This document shows positions 19,328-28,975 of a stretch of DNA of 64,000 nt, in pieces. The DNA comes from Arthrobacter alpinus (lineage in GTDB: Bacteria; Actinomycetota; Actinomycetes; Actinomycetales; Micrococcaceae), in NCBI RefSeq assembly GCF_001445575.1, contig NZ_CP013200.1:3410001-3474000 (forward strand), given 5' to 3'. Numbering within the stretch: position 1 is the first letter of the stretch; each line of letters begins with the position of its first letter. The notes under the pieces were generated by a model. That model had not been told where the DNA came from, did no database searches, and saw only the letters and a list, made by a program, of their open reading frames with translations. The translations under genes were made by a program, and so were the position numbers.

Positions 19328-21506
19328 TTAGCCGGAGTCACGGTCGCCACGATCTGGTCCGCCTTGACCAGCCCGCCCACCGCGACAGCTACATGCACTA
19401 TCCCGGCCATGGGTGCTGTGATTTGGTGTTCCATCTTCATCGCTTCCACCGCGAGCAGCACGGCTCCAGCCTCCACCCGGTCCCCAGTTTTGGCGTTGAC
19501 CACGGTGACGGTGCCCGGCATGGGGCTGCGCAGTTGCGGGTCGGCCGCGGCGTCCTCGCGTTCCAGCCCCGCCAGCATGCGTGCCGTGGCAGCATCACGA
19601 TCCAACCGCTGAAGCGCAACACTCCAACCGCCGCTGCCCAGGAACACTGTCTCGCCGCGCATGCCCACGCTGTAGCCATCGAACGATCCGTGCACCTCCT
19701 GTGTCTCCCCGGCCAGCCCACTGACACGTACGACGCCGGACCCTTCCGCCCCGCTATTGTCCTCTGTGCCGCCGGGGGTCTGGGTGCCGCTGACCGTCAC
19801 CACGCCGGTGCGGCCCGGGGCCGCCCAGCTACTGCGCCACGGTGCGGGATCGCCAAGCCGCCAGTTGTCGGTGCGCTGCCACGGGCCAGTCCCACCAAAG
19901 GCGTCGGAGCCGGTGTTCCCGGAGGCCGCGTCAAGGAGACCGTAAGGCCGCCCGCGGCCGTCGGTCGGGAAACGGCCGAGGGAATGCCGGTCCGGCGCCG
20001 GGCGAGCTGCACTTGTCCGCGCCACGATTGCCGCCGCGGCGTAGTCGGCGGCGGCAACGTGGCGGAAGGTCATGTCCGGCAGCTTGCGCTCGATGAGGTT
20101 GGTGTCGAGTCGCCCGGCCCGGACGTCGGTATCGGCCAGCAGCAGGCGCAGGTATTCCACGTTCGTGGGCACGCCGAGGACCACGTAGTCGCGCAGGGCT
20201 GCATCGAGACGTTCAAGAGACTGGGCCCTGTCGGTACCCCAGGCGATGACTTTGGAGAGCATGGGGTCGTAGTGCGCAGAGATCTCCAAGCGCCGTGCCA
20301 GCGAACTGTCAACACGCACGCCTGGACGGGCTGCGACGGATTCATCCAGCGACACAATGGTTCCGGTGGCAGGGAGGAACCCCTCGGCGGGGCTTTCCGC
20401 ATACACGCGGGCTTCAATGGCGTGACCTTCAAGGCTCACATCGTCTTGGGAGAAGTCGAGCTTGTCCCCCGCGGCGATGCGCAGCTGCCACGCCACCAGG
20501 TCCAGAGCCTCGCCACGGACCCGGGCCACCATTTCGGTGACGGGGTGTTCCACCTGCAGGCGGGTGTTCATCTCCATGAAGAAGAATTCTTCGGGGTTGT
20601 CGTCCGAGACAAGGAATTCCACAGTTCCTGCACCCGTGTAGTTGACGCTCGCTGCCGCAGCACAGGCTGCGGCACCAAGTCGCGCACGGATAGCAGCACC
20701 GTCCGTCAAACCTGAGAGCAGGGCGAGGGCGCCTCCTCGATGACTTTTTGGTGGCGGCGTTGCAGCGAACATTCACGTTCACCCAGGTGGACCACATTGC
20801 CGAAGTTGTCGCCCAGGATCTGCACCTCGATGTGCCGGGGGTTGGCTACGAGGCGTTCCAGGAACAGTGTGTCGTCGCCAAAGGAGGCGGCGGCTACGCG
20901 CCGGGCGGTGGCCAGGGTGGCGGGCAGTTCCCCGGCGACGAACACGCTGTGCATGCCCTTGCCGCCACCACCTGCCGAGGGTTTGATGAGCAGCGGGTAG
21001 CCAATGTCCTCAGCAGCCGCGATCAAGTCGGCATCCGTGAGCCCGGGCTTGGAAATGCCGGGCACCACGGGGACGCCGGCGGCGGAAACATGGTTTTTGG
21101 AGCGGATCTTGTCGCCCATGACGTTCAGGGCCTCAATGTTGGGGCCGATGAACGTGATCCCTGCGGTTTCCAGCGCCTTGGCGAACTCGAGGTTCTCTGA
21201 CAGGAATCCATAGCCGGGGTGGACGGCTTGGGCGCCGGTGCCCCGGCAGGCAGCGAGGACGGCCTCAATACTCAAATAGCTCTCGGAGGCCGCGGCGGGT
21301 CCGATGCACACGGCTTCGTCGGCTTCACGCACGTGGCGCGCTCCGGCGTCGGCCTCGGAATAAATAGCCACGGAGCGGATGCCCTGGGCTCGCAGGGTGC
21401 GGATGACGCGGCAGGCAATCTCGCCGCGGTTGGCCACCAGGACGGTGTCGAAGAGGACGGTGTCAAAAAGTGGTTTTTCACTACGTTCGCTCATGGTGGC
21501 GCTCAC
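19328..21506 (-). CDS. accA1: Biotin carboxylase/biotin carrier subunit of methylcrotonyl-CoA carboxylase, apparent frameshifts
   Basis: Alpha subunit with biotin carboxylase and BCCP domains. It starts GTG ([13 protein letters not shown]), overlapping the upstream stop by four bases, then [36 protein letters not shown] (ATP loop) and [19 protein letters not shown]. The frame breaks at 20721-20723 and resumes as [23 protein letters not shown]; one added C repairs it. The biotin site is [11 protein letters not shown] near 19440. Another base added just before 19345 would give a TAA stop at 19328-19330 and a 726-residue protein; as printed, the frame runs on into the dehydrogenase. Confidence 0.82.
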
Positions 21507-23110
21507 ATCCTAAAGAGACCGAAGGAGGTCTCCGGCAGCGGGGTTCTGGCGCACACGTCCAGGGCTAGGCCCAAGATAGTACGGGTGTCGGCCGGGTCAA
21601 TGATGCCGTCGTCCCAGAGGCGGGCGGTGGAATAGTAGGGGCTGCCCTGGTGCTCATATTGGGCCAGGATGGGTGCCTTGAATTCGGTTTCCTCGGCGGC
21701 GGACCAGTCGTGGCCGCTGCGTTCGTGCGCATCTCGCTTGACGGTGGCCAGCACGGAGGAGGCCTGGTTGCCGCCCATAACGGAGATCCGCGCCGCCGGC
21801 CACATCCACAGGAACCGTGGTGAGTAGGCGCGCCCGCACATGGAGTAGTTGCCAGCGCCGAAGGATCCGCCCACGATGACGGTCAGTTTGGGCACGCGCG
21901 CTGTGGCGACGGCCGTGACCATTTTGGCGCCGTGTTTGGCGATGCCGCCGTGTTCGTAGTCCTTGCCCACCATGAAGCCGTTGAGGTTTTGCAGGAAAAT
22001 CAGCGGGATGCCGCGCTGGTCGCACAACTCGATGAAGTGGGCTCCCTTCAGGGCCGATTCGCTGAACAGCACGCCGTTGTTGGCCACGATGCCCACCGGA
22101 TGGCCATGAAGCGTGGCGAAGCCGGTGACCAGGGTGGTGCCGTAGTTCTTCTTGAATTCGTGGAACTTGCTGGCGTCCACGAGCCGGGCGATGATCTCGC
22201 GGATGTCATAAGGCGTGTTGAGGTCCGTGGGGACCGCACCGTACAGCTCGGCAGGATCGACGGCGGGTTCCTTACTGTCCGCTACGGCCCAGGCGGGTTC
22301 CGGATTGGGCGGCAGTGTGGTCACGATGTCGCGGATGATGGCGAGCGCATGCTCGTCATTCTCTGCAAGATGGTCGACGACGCCTGAGATGCCCGCGTGC
22401 ACCTCACCGCCGCCGAGCTCCTCTGCCGTGACGATCTCACCGATGGCCGCCTTCACCAGCGGCGGACCACCCAAGAAGATGGTGCCTTGGTTGCGCACAA
22501 TGACCGTCTCATCGCTCATGGCCGGCATATATGCACCGCCCGCGGTACAGGAGCCCATGACGGCCGCAATCTGCGGGATCTTCCGGGCCGACATTTGCGC
22601 CTGATTGAAGAAAATCCTCCCAAAATGCTCCTTGTCCGGGAACACCTCATCCTGCTTGGGCAGGAACGCTCCGCCGGAATCCACCAGATAGATGCATGGC
22701 AGCCGGTTCTCCAGCGCAATCTCCTGCGCCCGCAGGTGCTTCTTCACCGTCAGCGGATAGTAGGTGCCGCCCTTGACCGTAGCGTCATTACACACCACCA
22801 TGACGTGGCGGCCGGCAACCACGCCGATGCCGGCGATGACCCCGGCGCCGGGGGACGCGCCGTCGTACATCTCATGCGCGGCAAGGGGTGAAATCTCCAG
22901 GAACGGGCTGCCCTCATCGAGCAGGTGGTCCACCCTGTCCCGGGGCAAAAGCTTGCCACGGGAAACGTGGCGCTGGCGCGACTTTTCCGGCCCGCCCTGC
23001 GCCGTGGTGCGCATATGCCCGCGCAACTCCTCCACCAAGGCCCGCTGCGCAGCATCATTGCGCGCAAACGCCTCCCCGGCCGGCTCAATCTGGCTTTGCA
23101 AAGTCTCCAT
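21503..23110 (-). CDS. accD1: Methylcrotonyl-CoA carboxylase carboxyltransferase subunit
   Basis: Beta subunit of 535 residues that transfers CO2 from biotin to 3-methylcrotonyl-CoA (leucine degradation). Crotonase-like halves are both visible: [19 protein letters not shown] and [17 protein letters not shown] in the first, [25 protein letters not shown] and [16 protein letters not shown] in the second. The motif GFMVG with KHGAK is typical of MccB and not of propionyl-CoA carboxylase. It is the first gene of the operon. The frame is intact across 1.6 kb. A near-palindromic operator lies upstream. Confidence 0.92.
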   Translation of the reverse strand: METLQSQIEPAGEAFARNDAAQRALVEELRGHMRTTAQGGPEKSRQRHVSRGKLLPRDRVDHLLDEGSPFLEISPLAAHEMYDGASPGAGVIAGIGVVAGRHVMVVCNDATVKGGTYYPLTVKKHLRAQEIALENRLPCIYLVDSGGAFLPKQDEVFPDKEHFGRIFFNQAQMSARKIPQIAAVMGSCTAGGAYMPAMSDETVIVRNQGTIFLGGPPLVKAAIGEIVTAEELGGGEVHAGISGVVDHLAENDEHALAIIRDIVTTLPPNPEPAWAVADSKEPAVDPAELYGAVPTDLNTPYDIREIIARLVDASKFHEFKKNYGTTLVTGFATLHGHPVGIVANNGVLFSESALKGAHFIELCDQRGIPLIFLQNLNGFMVGKDYEHGGIAKHGAKMVTAVATARVPKLTVIVGGSFGAGNYSMCGRAYSPRFLWMWPAARISVMGGNQASSVLATVKRDAHERSGHDWSAAEETEFKAPILAQYEHQGSPYYSTARLWDDGIIDPADTRTILGLALDVCARTPLPETSFGLFRM

Positions 23111-23153
23111 CGACCCTCATCTGCTCCGTGACAGCTACACTAAGTTAATAACC

Positions 23154-23175
23154 ACTAACTGAGTTTCAGGTTAGT
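23154..23175. promoter_or_regulatory. Probable TetR operator between accD1 and the TetR gene
   Basis: ACTAACTGA and TCAGGTTAGT form an inverted repeat around GTT, with one extra G on the right arm. It lies in the divergent promoter region, 36 bases before the TetR start and 44 bases before the accD1 start. A second looser pair AGTTA/TAACT overlaps its left edge. Confidence 0.5.
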
Positions 23176-23210
23176 CTTTCTATTCTGTGATGTCCAGCAC
23201 AGGGGGAGTT

Positions 23211-23806
23211 ATGAGTTCACAACCAACCACAGCCCGCACGCAAGCCAAGGCCGAGCGTCGCACAGTGCTGCTGCGATCCGCCGCGGCCTTGTTCGCCCAG
23301 CGCGGCTTCAATGGCGTCTCCATCGAGGATCTGGGGGCCGCAGCCGGAGTCAGCGGGCCAGCCGTTTACCGGCACTTCGACGGCAAACAGGCACTGCTCG
23401 GGGCCCTGTTGGTGGAGGTCAGCCAGGACCTCTTATCCGGAGGCCGGGCCGTCCTCAACGCCACGCACGACGACGCCACCTCCCTGCGAGCGCTGGTGGC
23501 CTTCCATGTTGACTTCGCACTGAGCAAACCCGATGTGATCCGGGTTCAGGACAGAGACTTTGACAGCTTGGGCACCTCCGACAGGGCCGCCGTGAGGTCC
23601 TTACAGCGCGCCTATGTTGAGCTGTGGGTTGAGGTGTTGGGGAGGCTTTTTCCGGAGCGTGCCGTGACGGTGCGCCGCCTGCAAGCCCATGCGGTTTTCG
23701 GCCTCATCAACTCCACCCTTACAGTGTCCGCATCCACGGCGAGCAGGACGCCACGGCCCGGACCGTGCTTGAGGCCATGGCGTGGGCAGGGTTGACGGGC
23801 GCGTAG
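23211..23806 (+). CDS. TetR family regulator of the leucine island, one apparent frameshift
   Basis: A TetR repressor, divergent from the accD1 operon. The helix-turn-helix is SIEDLGAAAGVSGPAVYRHFDGKQAL near 40-65. ATG 23211 follows GGGGGAG. The frame breaks at 23716-23718 in a CCC run; one added C gives NSTPYSVRIHG and a C-terminus ending in GLTGA, total 198 residues. The same place is taken by Rv2506 in the mycobacterial cluster. The ligand is probably an acyl-CoA of leucine breakdown, by analogy. Confidence 0.85.
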
Positions 23807-24025
23807 CCAGTAGGAACCTGTGGAGGAACGGAATCTGGCCATTATGGACCGAAGATCACAATGGTTCGCCTCATTCCCTTGAAGATCAGGGTCTGCACCG
23901 ACGAAGATTAGCTCCGCATTTTCAACTTCTATCGAGTCACGTTCCATCGAGTCACGATGACGGACGGGCGAAGCTACACTTTCCCCGACAATCAGTCGCT
24001 CGAACATTGGTGGCCTGACCGAGAT

Positions 24026-24126
24026 TGCCGCCGCTAATGGTCTACGCCGCCACTATAGTGGCGGCGTAGACCATTAGCGGCGGCATCAGCCGGCAGGATC
24101 GGAGGCGTAGACCATTACCGGCGGCA
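24026..24126. repeat. Perfect 60-bp palindrome plus a third arm
   Basis: 24026-24085 is perfectly self-complementary around a central TATA, with 30-base arms that contain TAATGGTCTACGCCGCC. A third copy of one arm with one change (GTAGACCATTACCGGCGGC) follows at 24106-24124. The rest of the stretch from 23807 to 24025 shows no gene that I can support. Such a long perfect palindrome is unusual in a chromosome and suggests a recent insertion or duplication. Confidence 0.85.
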
Positions 24127-24128
24127 TA

Positions 24129-24160
24129 AATGCAGCGCCGGAAAAATCCGGCGCTGCATT
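24129..24160 (-). terminator. Hairpin downstream of the SPW protein gene, likely terminator
   Basis: AATGCAGCGCCGG pairs with CCGGCGCTGCATT around a six-base AAAAAT-type loop. It lies 36 bases after the stop of the membrane gene at 24197. On that strand only a short TTTA follows, so termination strength is uncertain. Confidence 0.55.
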
Positions 24161-24196
24161 GTTGCAGGTGATTTTCACGTGCGCTTTGAACAGCAA

Positions 24197-24565
24197 TCAG
24201 TGAGCTGCCGCCCCTCCGTGATGGGTCCCGGCACGCTCGTGCATGCTGGGCTGCAGTGCGAGCACACCAACAATCAGGGCCACGCCACCGGCGATCCAGG
24301 ACGTCCATGCCGCACCCATGTGAGTTGTGTAGCCAACCAGCCACGGGGAAACAAACAACAGGGCTCCGAGGACCATCTGCACCCATTCAGCCACCGGTTG
24401 CCCGGGGCTCATCAGGTTCCAGATTCCCGATGCCATCAGCAGTACGCCGCAACCAATCATCATGACCATGGATCCGGATTGCTGAGTTGTCCACAGTGTT
24501 GACAGTGCAGCAACCAAGCCCGCGACCACGGCAACATAATCTTGCCAGCGATTCCACCTCTTCAT
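24197..24565 (-). CDS. SPW repeat membrane protein
   Basis: A 122-residue membrane protein with about four hydrophobic segments and the family motif LFVSPWLVGY near 75-84, with an N-terminal RWQDYVAVVAGLVAALSTLW that matches the first half-repeat. The ATG at 24565 follows GGAGG with nine bases between. The end is His- and Ala-rich. Function is unknown for the family. Confidence 0.85.
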   Translation of the reverse strand: MKRWNRWQDYVAVVAGLVAALSTLWTTQQSGSMVMMIGCGVLLMASGIWNLMSPGQPVAEWVQMVLGALLFVSPWLVGYTTHMGAAWTSWIAGGVALIVGVLALQPSMHERAGTHHGGAAAH

Positions 24566-24709
24566 TGATACCAACCTCCTTATGAGTTGGCTCCCAAAGT
24601 GGGGGTCACTTAAAATATACTTCCGACGCCACCGTCTATCCAGAGCCGAAAGGTTGCAATGCATATGCCATTCCCCCGAGCGGCTTGAGGCACCACAACT
24701 CCTCCCGAC

Positions 24710-26110
24710 TTAGCCCAAAACCAGTGCCATGGCCGGGTCAGCCATCATGGCGCCAACATCCGCCAGGAAGCGCGATCCCTGCTCCCCGTCCACCAGCCTG
24801 TGGTCAAAGGAAAGGCTCAGGGTCATGACCTGCCGCAGGGCAATCCCACCCTCGTGCTCCCACGGCACACGGCGCACCGCACCAAGGGCCAAAATGCCAG
24901 CCTCACCCGGGTTCAAAATGGGCGTTCCGGCGTCAATCCCAAACACGCCAATGTTGGTAATGGAGAAGGTGCCACCGGCCAAATCCGTAGGCGGGGTCTT
25001 TCCATCTCGAGCCGTCTTCGCCAAGTCCCCCAATGCCACGGCGAGCGCGCGCAGTCCCAGATCCTGAACATCCTTGATGTTGGGCACCAGCAATCCGCGT
25101 GGTGTCGCCGCAGCAATACCCAGGTTGAGGTAGTTGTACGTGACAACTTCCGCCCGCTCTTGATCCCACCGCGAGTTAAGCGCCGGCTGACGTACGAGCG
25201 CCAGCGTCACCGCTTTGGCAGCCAGCGTCAGAGGGGTGACCTTCACGCCGTCGAACTCCTTGTGAGTGCGCAACTTGGCGAGGAAATCCATGCCAGCGGT
25301 GACGTCAACGGTCAGGAATTCGGTGACGTGCGGGGCCGTGAAGGCGCTTTCCACCATGGCCTGGGCCATGAATTTGCGGACTCCCTTGATGGGTGTGCGC
25401 ACCTCTCGCTGGCTTTGCGCGGACGACGCCGCACCCTCCACCGGGCTCCCGGCACCTTGCGCGTGGTCCCCGGCAAAGGTGACCACATCCTCGCGGGTGA
25501 TCAGCCCCCGCTCCCCCGTGCCCGTCAGTGACTCCAGCTCAATTCCCAGATCCCGGGCCAGCTTGCGCACCGGCGGCGTAGACCTGGGCCGGTCCGCCTG
25601 CATCCGGACATCAGGGACGTCTCGTGGCCGCACGGGCTGCACTTGAAGAACGGGTTGCACTGGAAGAGCGCGCCGGGCGACAGCATCCGACTGAGCGACC
25701 GGGGCGCTGCTGCTGGCGGGCCCGCCGGCAGCAGCAGTTGCTCGCGCCCGCCGCGCGGGACGTGCAGAGGTTTCCGGATCAGCGCCGTAACCTACCAGCG
25801 TAGGCACCCGCTTCGGAGCCTGCTCTTCGGGCCCGGTTCCCTTTGTAGGCGAAGTTGGCGCGCCTGTTGGAGCCGAGACCTCGAAGGCGATGATGACTTC
25901 GCCAACTTCCACCATGGTGCCGGGCTCATGCGTGATGGCCGTGACCACACCAGCGTAAGGAGAGGGCAGCTCCACCACGGCCTTGGCTGTTTCCACTTCG
26001 CCCAGAACTTGGTTCAGTGTCACGGTGTCACCCACACCCACTTGCCAGCTGACAATCTCGGATTCTGTCAGGCCCTCACCCAGGTCGGGGAGTTTGAATT
26101 CAGCGATCAT
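24710..26110 (-). CDS. bkdC: Branched-chain 2-oxo acid dehydrogenase E2 (lipoyl acyltransferase)
   Basis: E2 core of 466 residues. The lipoyl domain covers 1-80 with the lipoyl lysine K43 in VETAKAVVELPS. A linker rich in Ala/Pro/Arg leads to the E1/E3-binding domain near 185-215 (PPVRKLARDLGIELESLTG), and the acyltransferase domain ends with SFDHRLVDGEQGSRFL, carrying the catalytic His and Asp. The ATG lies inside the end of bkdB (11-base overlap) with GGAGG six bases upstream. The E3 subunit is not in this window. Confidence 0.9.
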   Translation of the reverse strand: MIAEFKLPDLGEGLTESEIVSWQVGVGDTVTLNQVLGEVETAKAVVELPSPYAGVVTAITHEPGTMVEVGEVIIAFEVSAPTGAPTSPTKGTGPEEQAPKRVPTLVGYGADPETSARPARRARATAAAGGPASSSAPVAQSDAVARRALPVQPVLQVQPVRPRDVPDVRMQADRPRSTPPVRKLARDLGIELESLTGTGERGLITREDVVTFAGDHAQGAGSPVEGAASSAQSQREVRTPIKGVRKFMAQAMVESAFTAPHVTEFLTVDVTAGMDFLAKLRTHKEFDGVKVTPLTLAAKAVTLALVRQPALNSRWDQERAEVVTYNYLNLGIAAATPRGLLVPNIKDVQDLGLRALAVALGDLAKTARDGKTPPTDLAGGTFSITNIGVFGIDAGTPILNPGEAGILALGAVRRVPWEHEGGIALRQVMTLSLSFDHRLVDGEQGSRFLADVGAMMADPAMALVLG

Positions 26111-27122
26111 CGTAGTCCTCCATGCCAGTCTGTGAGTTGGTGCGTCCCAAGGCGCGGTCAACGCCGTCGAGTATCCGGTCAAGGTCCGGGAGATGGTGCT
26201 TTTCCAGCTTGGACGGCGGGTATGGGATATCGAATCCGGTGACACGCACCGGTGCGCTTTCCAGGTAGTTGAAGCACCGCTCCGTGACGGTCGCGGTGAT
26301 TTCAGCACCGAGTCCCATGGTCTTGCCGGCCTCATGAGCAATGACCAACCGTCCGGTACGCCGCACGGATTCAATCAGCGTCGGATAGTCAAGGGGTGAG
26401 AGCGAACGCAGATCGATGACTTCGATCGAGATTCCTTCATCGGCAGCGGCGCTGGCAGCGTCCATGGCGGTCTTCACCAAGGGTCCGTAGGCAACCAGGG
26501 TGACATCGGTACCGGCGCAGACCACACGCGCGGAACCCATCTCCGGAGCGGCCGACAACGGCGCAGCCAGATCCACCTCACCCTTGGTGTGGTAACGGCG
26601 CTTGGGCTCAAAGTAGAGAACCGGATCATCGCTGGCGATGGCCTGGCGCAGCATGGTGTAGGCGTCCTGGGGGCTGGAGGGGCTGATGACGCGCAGCCCC
26701 GACGTGTGCACAAAATAGGCCTCTGGTGATTCCGAGTGGTGCTCCGGGGAGCCAATACCGCCGCCAAAAGGTACGCGGATGGTCAGTGGCATCCGCACCT
26801 GACCATGGGTGCGCATGTGCAGCTTGGCCACTTGGGAGACGATCTGATCGAATCCCGGGTAAATAAAACCGTCAAACTGAATCTCGCACACGGGCCTAAA
26901 GCCTCGGTAGGCCAGGCCCACGGCGGTCCCGATGATGGCCGATTCTGCCAGCGGCGTATCGATGACGCGGTGGGAGCCAAAGTCCTTCATCAATCCGTCA
27001 GTGACACGGAAGACTCCGCCCAAGGTGCCAATGTCTTCCCCTAAAAGAACCACCTTGGGATCGTCTTCCATAGCCTTGCGAAGTCCGGCATTGATGGCCT
27101 GTGTCAGGCTCAGCTTGCTCAT
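26100..27122 (-). CDS. bkdB: Branched-chain 2-oxo acid dehydrogenase E1 beta
   Basis: E1 beta chain of 340 residues: MSKLSLTQAINAGLRKAMEDD, then LLGEDIGTLGGVFRVTDGL, which contacts thiamine diphosphate, and RVPFGGGIGSPEHHSES, PSSPQDAYTMLRQAI and EVIDLRSLSPLD further on. It pairs with the alpha chain to decarboxylate the 2-oxo acids of Leu, Ile and Val. The start overlaps the alpha stop by four bases (ATGA). Confidence 0.92.
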   Translation of the reverse strand: MSKLSLTQAINAGLRKAMEDDPKVVLLGEDIGTLGGVFRVTDGLMKDFGSHRVIDTPLAESAIIGTAVGLAYRGFRPVCEIQFDGFIYPGFDQIVSQVAKLHMRTHGQVRMPLTIRVPFGGGIGSPEHHSESPEAYFVHTSGLRVISPSSPQDAYTMLRQAIASDDPVLYFEPKRRYHTKGEVDLAAPLSAAPEMGSARVVCAGTDVTLVAYGPLVKTAMDAASAAADEGISIEVIDLRSLSPLDYPTLIESVRRTGRLVIAHEAGKTMGLGAEITATVTERCFNYLESAPVRVTGFDIPYPPSKLEKHHLPDLDRILDGVDRALGRTNSQTGMEDYDDR

Positions 27123-28231
27123 GATGCGCTCCCAACAAAAGAGCTCAGGTACCGCCGGTACTCCTCGCGTTGGCGATCAAGCACGGGATGGGGGTCAACA
27201 TAAACGTTTTCAAAGGCGCTCAGGGGTTCCGGGTCAGGAAGGTTGATGCATCCATCCCGGAGCTCGGCGGCCACAGCGTCAGCTTCCGCTGCGATCGCAG
27301 CCTCAGCTCCGGCGTCGAGCATTCCAGCGTTAATTAGGTAGCTTCGCAAGCGCATGAGCGGGTCCTTGGCGGCCCATTCCTCCAGTTCGGTGACGCCGCG
27401 GTATCGGGTGGGGTCATCGGCGGTGGTGTGCGGGCCCATCCGGTAGGTGACAGCCTCGATAAAACTGGGGCCGCCGCCGGTGCGGGCGCGGCGGGCGGCC
27501 CAACGTGTGGCCGCCAAAACGGCTAGGACATCGTTGCCGTCCACTTGCAGGCTGGGAATGCCGTAGCCGGAGGCACGGCCGGCCAGTGGGAGGTGCGATT
27601 GCAGGCCCACAGGCTCGGAGATGGCCCAGTGGTTGTTTTGGCAGAAGAAAATCACGGGCGCCTGGAAGCTGGCAGCGAAAACCATGGATTCATGAACGTC
27701 ACCCTGGCTCGTGGCGCCATCTCCCAAGTAGGCAATGGACAGGGATTCTTTGCCTTCCATAGCAATTCCCATGGCATACCCCGTAGCGTGCAGTGTCTGG
27801 GCTCCGATGATGATTTGCGGGGTGGCCATGTTGAATTCGTGCGGGTCCCAGCCGGTATTGGCGCTGCCACGCCAGGTGCTCATGATGCCGGCAAGGTTGG
27901 CGCCGCGGATATAGGCGACTCCGTTTTCCCGGTAGGTGGGGAAGATGAAATCTTCAGGATCGAGTGCTCTGACGGAGCCAATCTGGGCTGCCTCCTGCCC
28001 TAACAGCGGCGGCCACAGGGCTAGCTGACCTTGGCGTTGGAGAGCTGTGGCTTCAAAGTCGATGCGACGAATGACCAGCATGTCCCGGTACAACCCACGC
28101 AGAGTTTCATGGTCAACATCGCTGACAAAATCATCCAACAGCTCGTCGCTGTTGCGCTCCCCCGTAGCCGTAATGAGTTGGTGCATTTGCATGCCTGCAG
28201 GGACCGTGGTCCCCTGGCGCGAATCATTCAT
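27119..28231 (-). CDS. bkdA: Branched-chain 2-oxo acid dehydrogenase E1 alpha
   Basis: E1 alpha chain of 370 residues. The thiamine diphosphate motif runs from YLGDGATSQGDVHES (near 167) to NNHWAIS (near 196), and the usual TYRMGPHTTADDPTRYR loop is near 275. It differs from pyruvate E1 in these blocks and fits the branched-chain group. ATG 28231 follows AAGGAGG. It is the first gene of bkdABC and divergent from an Lrp-type regulator. Confidence 0.92.
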   Translation of the reverse strand: MNDSRQGTTVPAGMQMHQLITATGERNSDELLDDFVSDVDHETLRGLYRDMLVIRRIDFEATALQRQGQLALWPPLLGQEAAQIGSVRALDPEDFIFPTYRENGVAYIRGANLAGIMSTWRGSANTGWDPHEFNMATPQIIIGAQTLHATGYAMGIAMEGKESLSIAYLGDGATSQGDVHESMVFAASFQAPVIFFCQNNHWAISEPVGLQSHLPLAGRASGYGIPSLQVDGNDVLAVLAATRWAARRARTGGGPSFIEAVTYRMGPHTTADDPTRYRGVTELEEWAAKDPLMRLRSYLINAGMLDAGAEAAIAAEADAVAAELRDGCINLPDPEPLSAFENVYVDPHPVLDRQREEYRRYLSSFVGSAS

Positions 28232-28373
28232 GGCGCTCGCCTCCTTGCGTGCTGACCGGACACATCCCTATGAGTGTGACCCTACTCACGTGCTACATGT
28301 GGTGCAATAACCAATAAAATAATTGAGCAAAGTGCGCAGGACACACTCACTCGACCGTGCTAATCTGCGCACT

Positions 28374-28853
28374 ATGCCTCATATAAATGAACTTGACGGA
28401 ACAGACGCCCGGATCTTGTTGGCGCTGATCGAGGATCCCCGGCAGACGGTGGTTGCCATGGCCGCGCAATTGGGACTCTCACGCAACACGGTCCAAGCCC
28501 GCATGGCGTCGCTGGAGAAGCGCCACGCCTTCTTGCCGTTTGACCACCGCATCAATGCCAGCACCCTGGGCTATCCGCTGTCGGCGTTCATTTCGGTCCA
28601 TGTCCAACAGCAAAAACTGAGCGCTCTGGCGACGTCACTGGCAGCGATTCCTGAGGTTGTGGAAGCCCATGGCCTCAGCGGCCGCGCAGATCTCCTGGTG
28701 CGGGTGGTGTCCACGGGAGCGGAGGATCTCTTCCGCATCAACGGCAAGATTTTGGCCTGTGACGGGGTTGAACGGACCGAGACCTCGCTGGCCATGCAAG
28801 AACTAGTCCCTTTCCGCATGACCCCACTGTTGGAGCGGGATCTGAAAAAATAG
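28374..28853 (+). CDS. Lrp/AsnC family regulator, likely BkdR
   Basis: A 159-residue Lrp-type protein: the helix-turn-helix TVVAMAAQLGLSRNTVQARM is near 21-41 and the RAM ligand domain follows (AFISVHVQQQKL, then VVEAHGLSGRADLLVRVV). ATG 28374 gives MPHINELDGTDARIL, the standard N-terminus; an upstream frame is not needed. Divergent from bkdA, it probably senses branched-chain amino acids and controls the bkd operon, as BkdR does in other bacteria. No clear box was found in the 142-base gap. Confidence 0.88.
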   Translation: MPHINELDGTDARILLALIEDPRQTVVAMAAQLGLSRNTVQARMASLEKRHAFLPFDHRINASTLGYPLSAFISVHVQQQKLSALATSLAAIPEVVEAHGLSGRADLLVRVVSTGAEDLFRINGKILACDGVERTETSLAMQELVPFRMTPLLERDLKK

Positions 28854-28975
28854 TCCACACCCTCCCAATCCAGGCCGGCGTCTGCTCCGAACTACTGGCA
28901 CGGGTTCATCATGAGCCTGTATCAGGACCGGACGAATCGTCATCACGATTTGTCCACGAAAAAGGAGTAATCATC

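Noticed and set aside
19393..20715. 440-codon plus-strand frame
   Set aside because: Antisense to the biotin carboxylase gene; Arg/His-rich without family motifs.
12606..23806. Programmed frameshifts in dxr, scoAB and accA1
   Set aside because: No shared slippery motif with downstream structure; the breaks all look like one missing base in C/G runs.
23612..24007. Minus-strand frame across the TetR 3' end
   Set aside because: It is antisense to the TetR C-terminus and has no coding signs beyond it.
24026..24085. Insertion sequence ends
   Set aside because: No transposase frame, no target duplication; only the palindrome is present.
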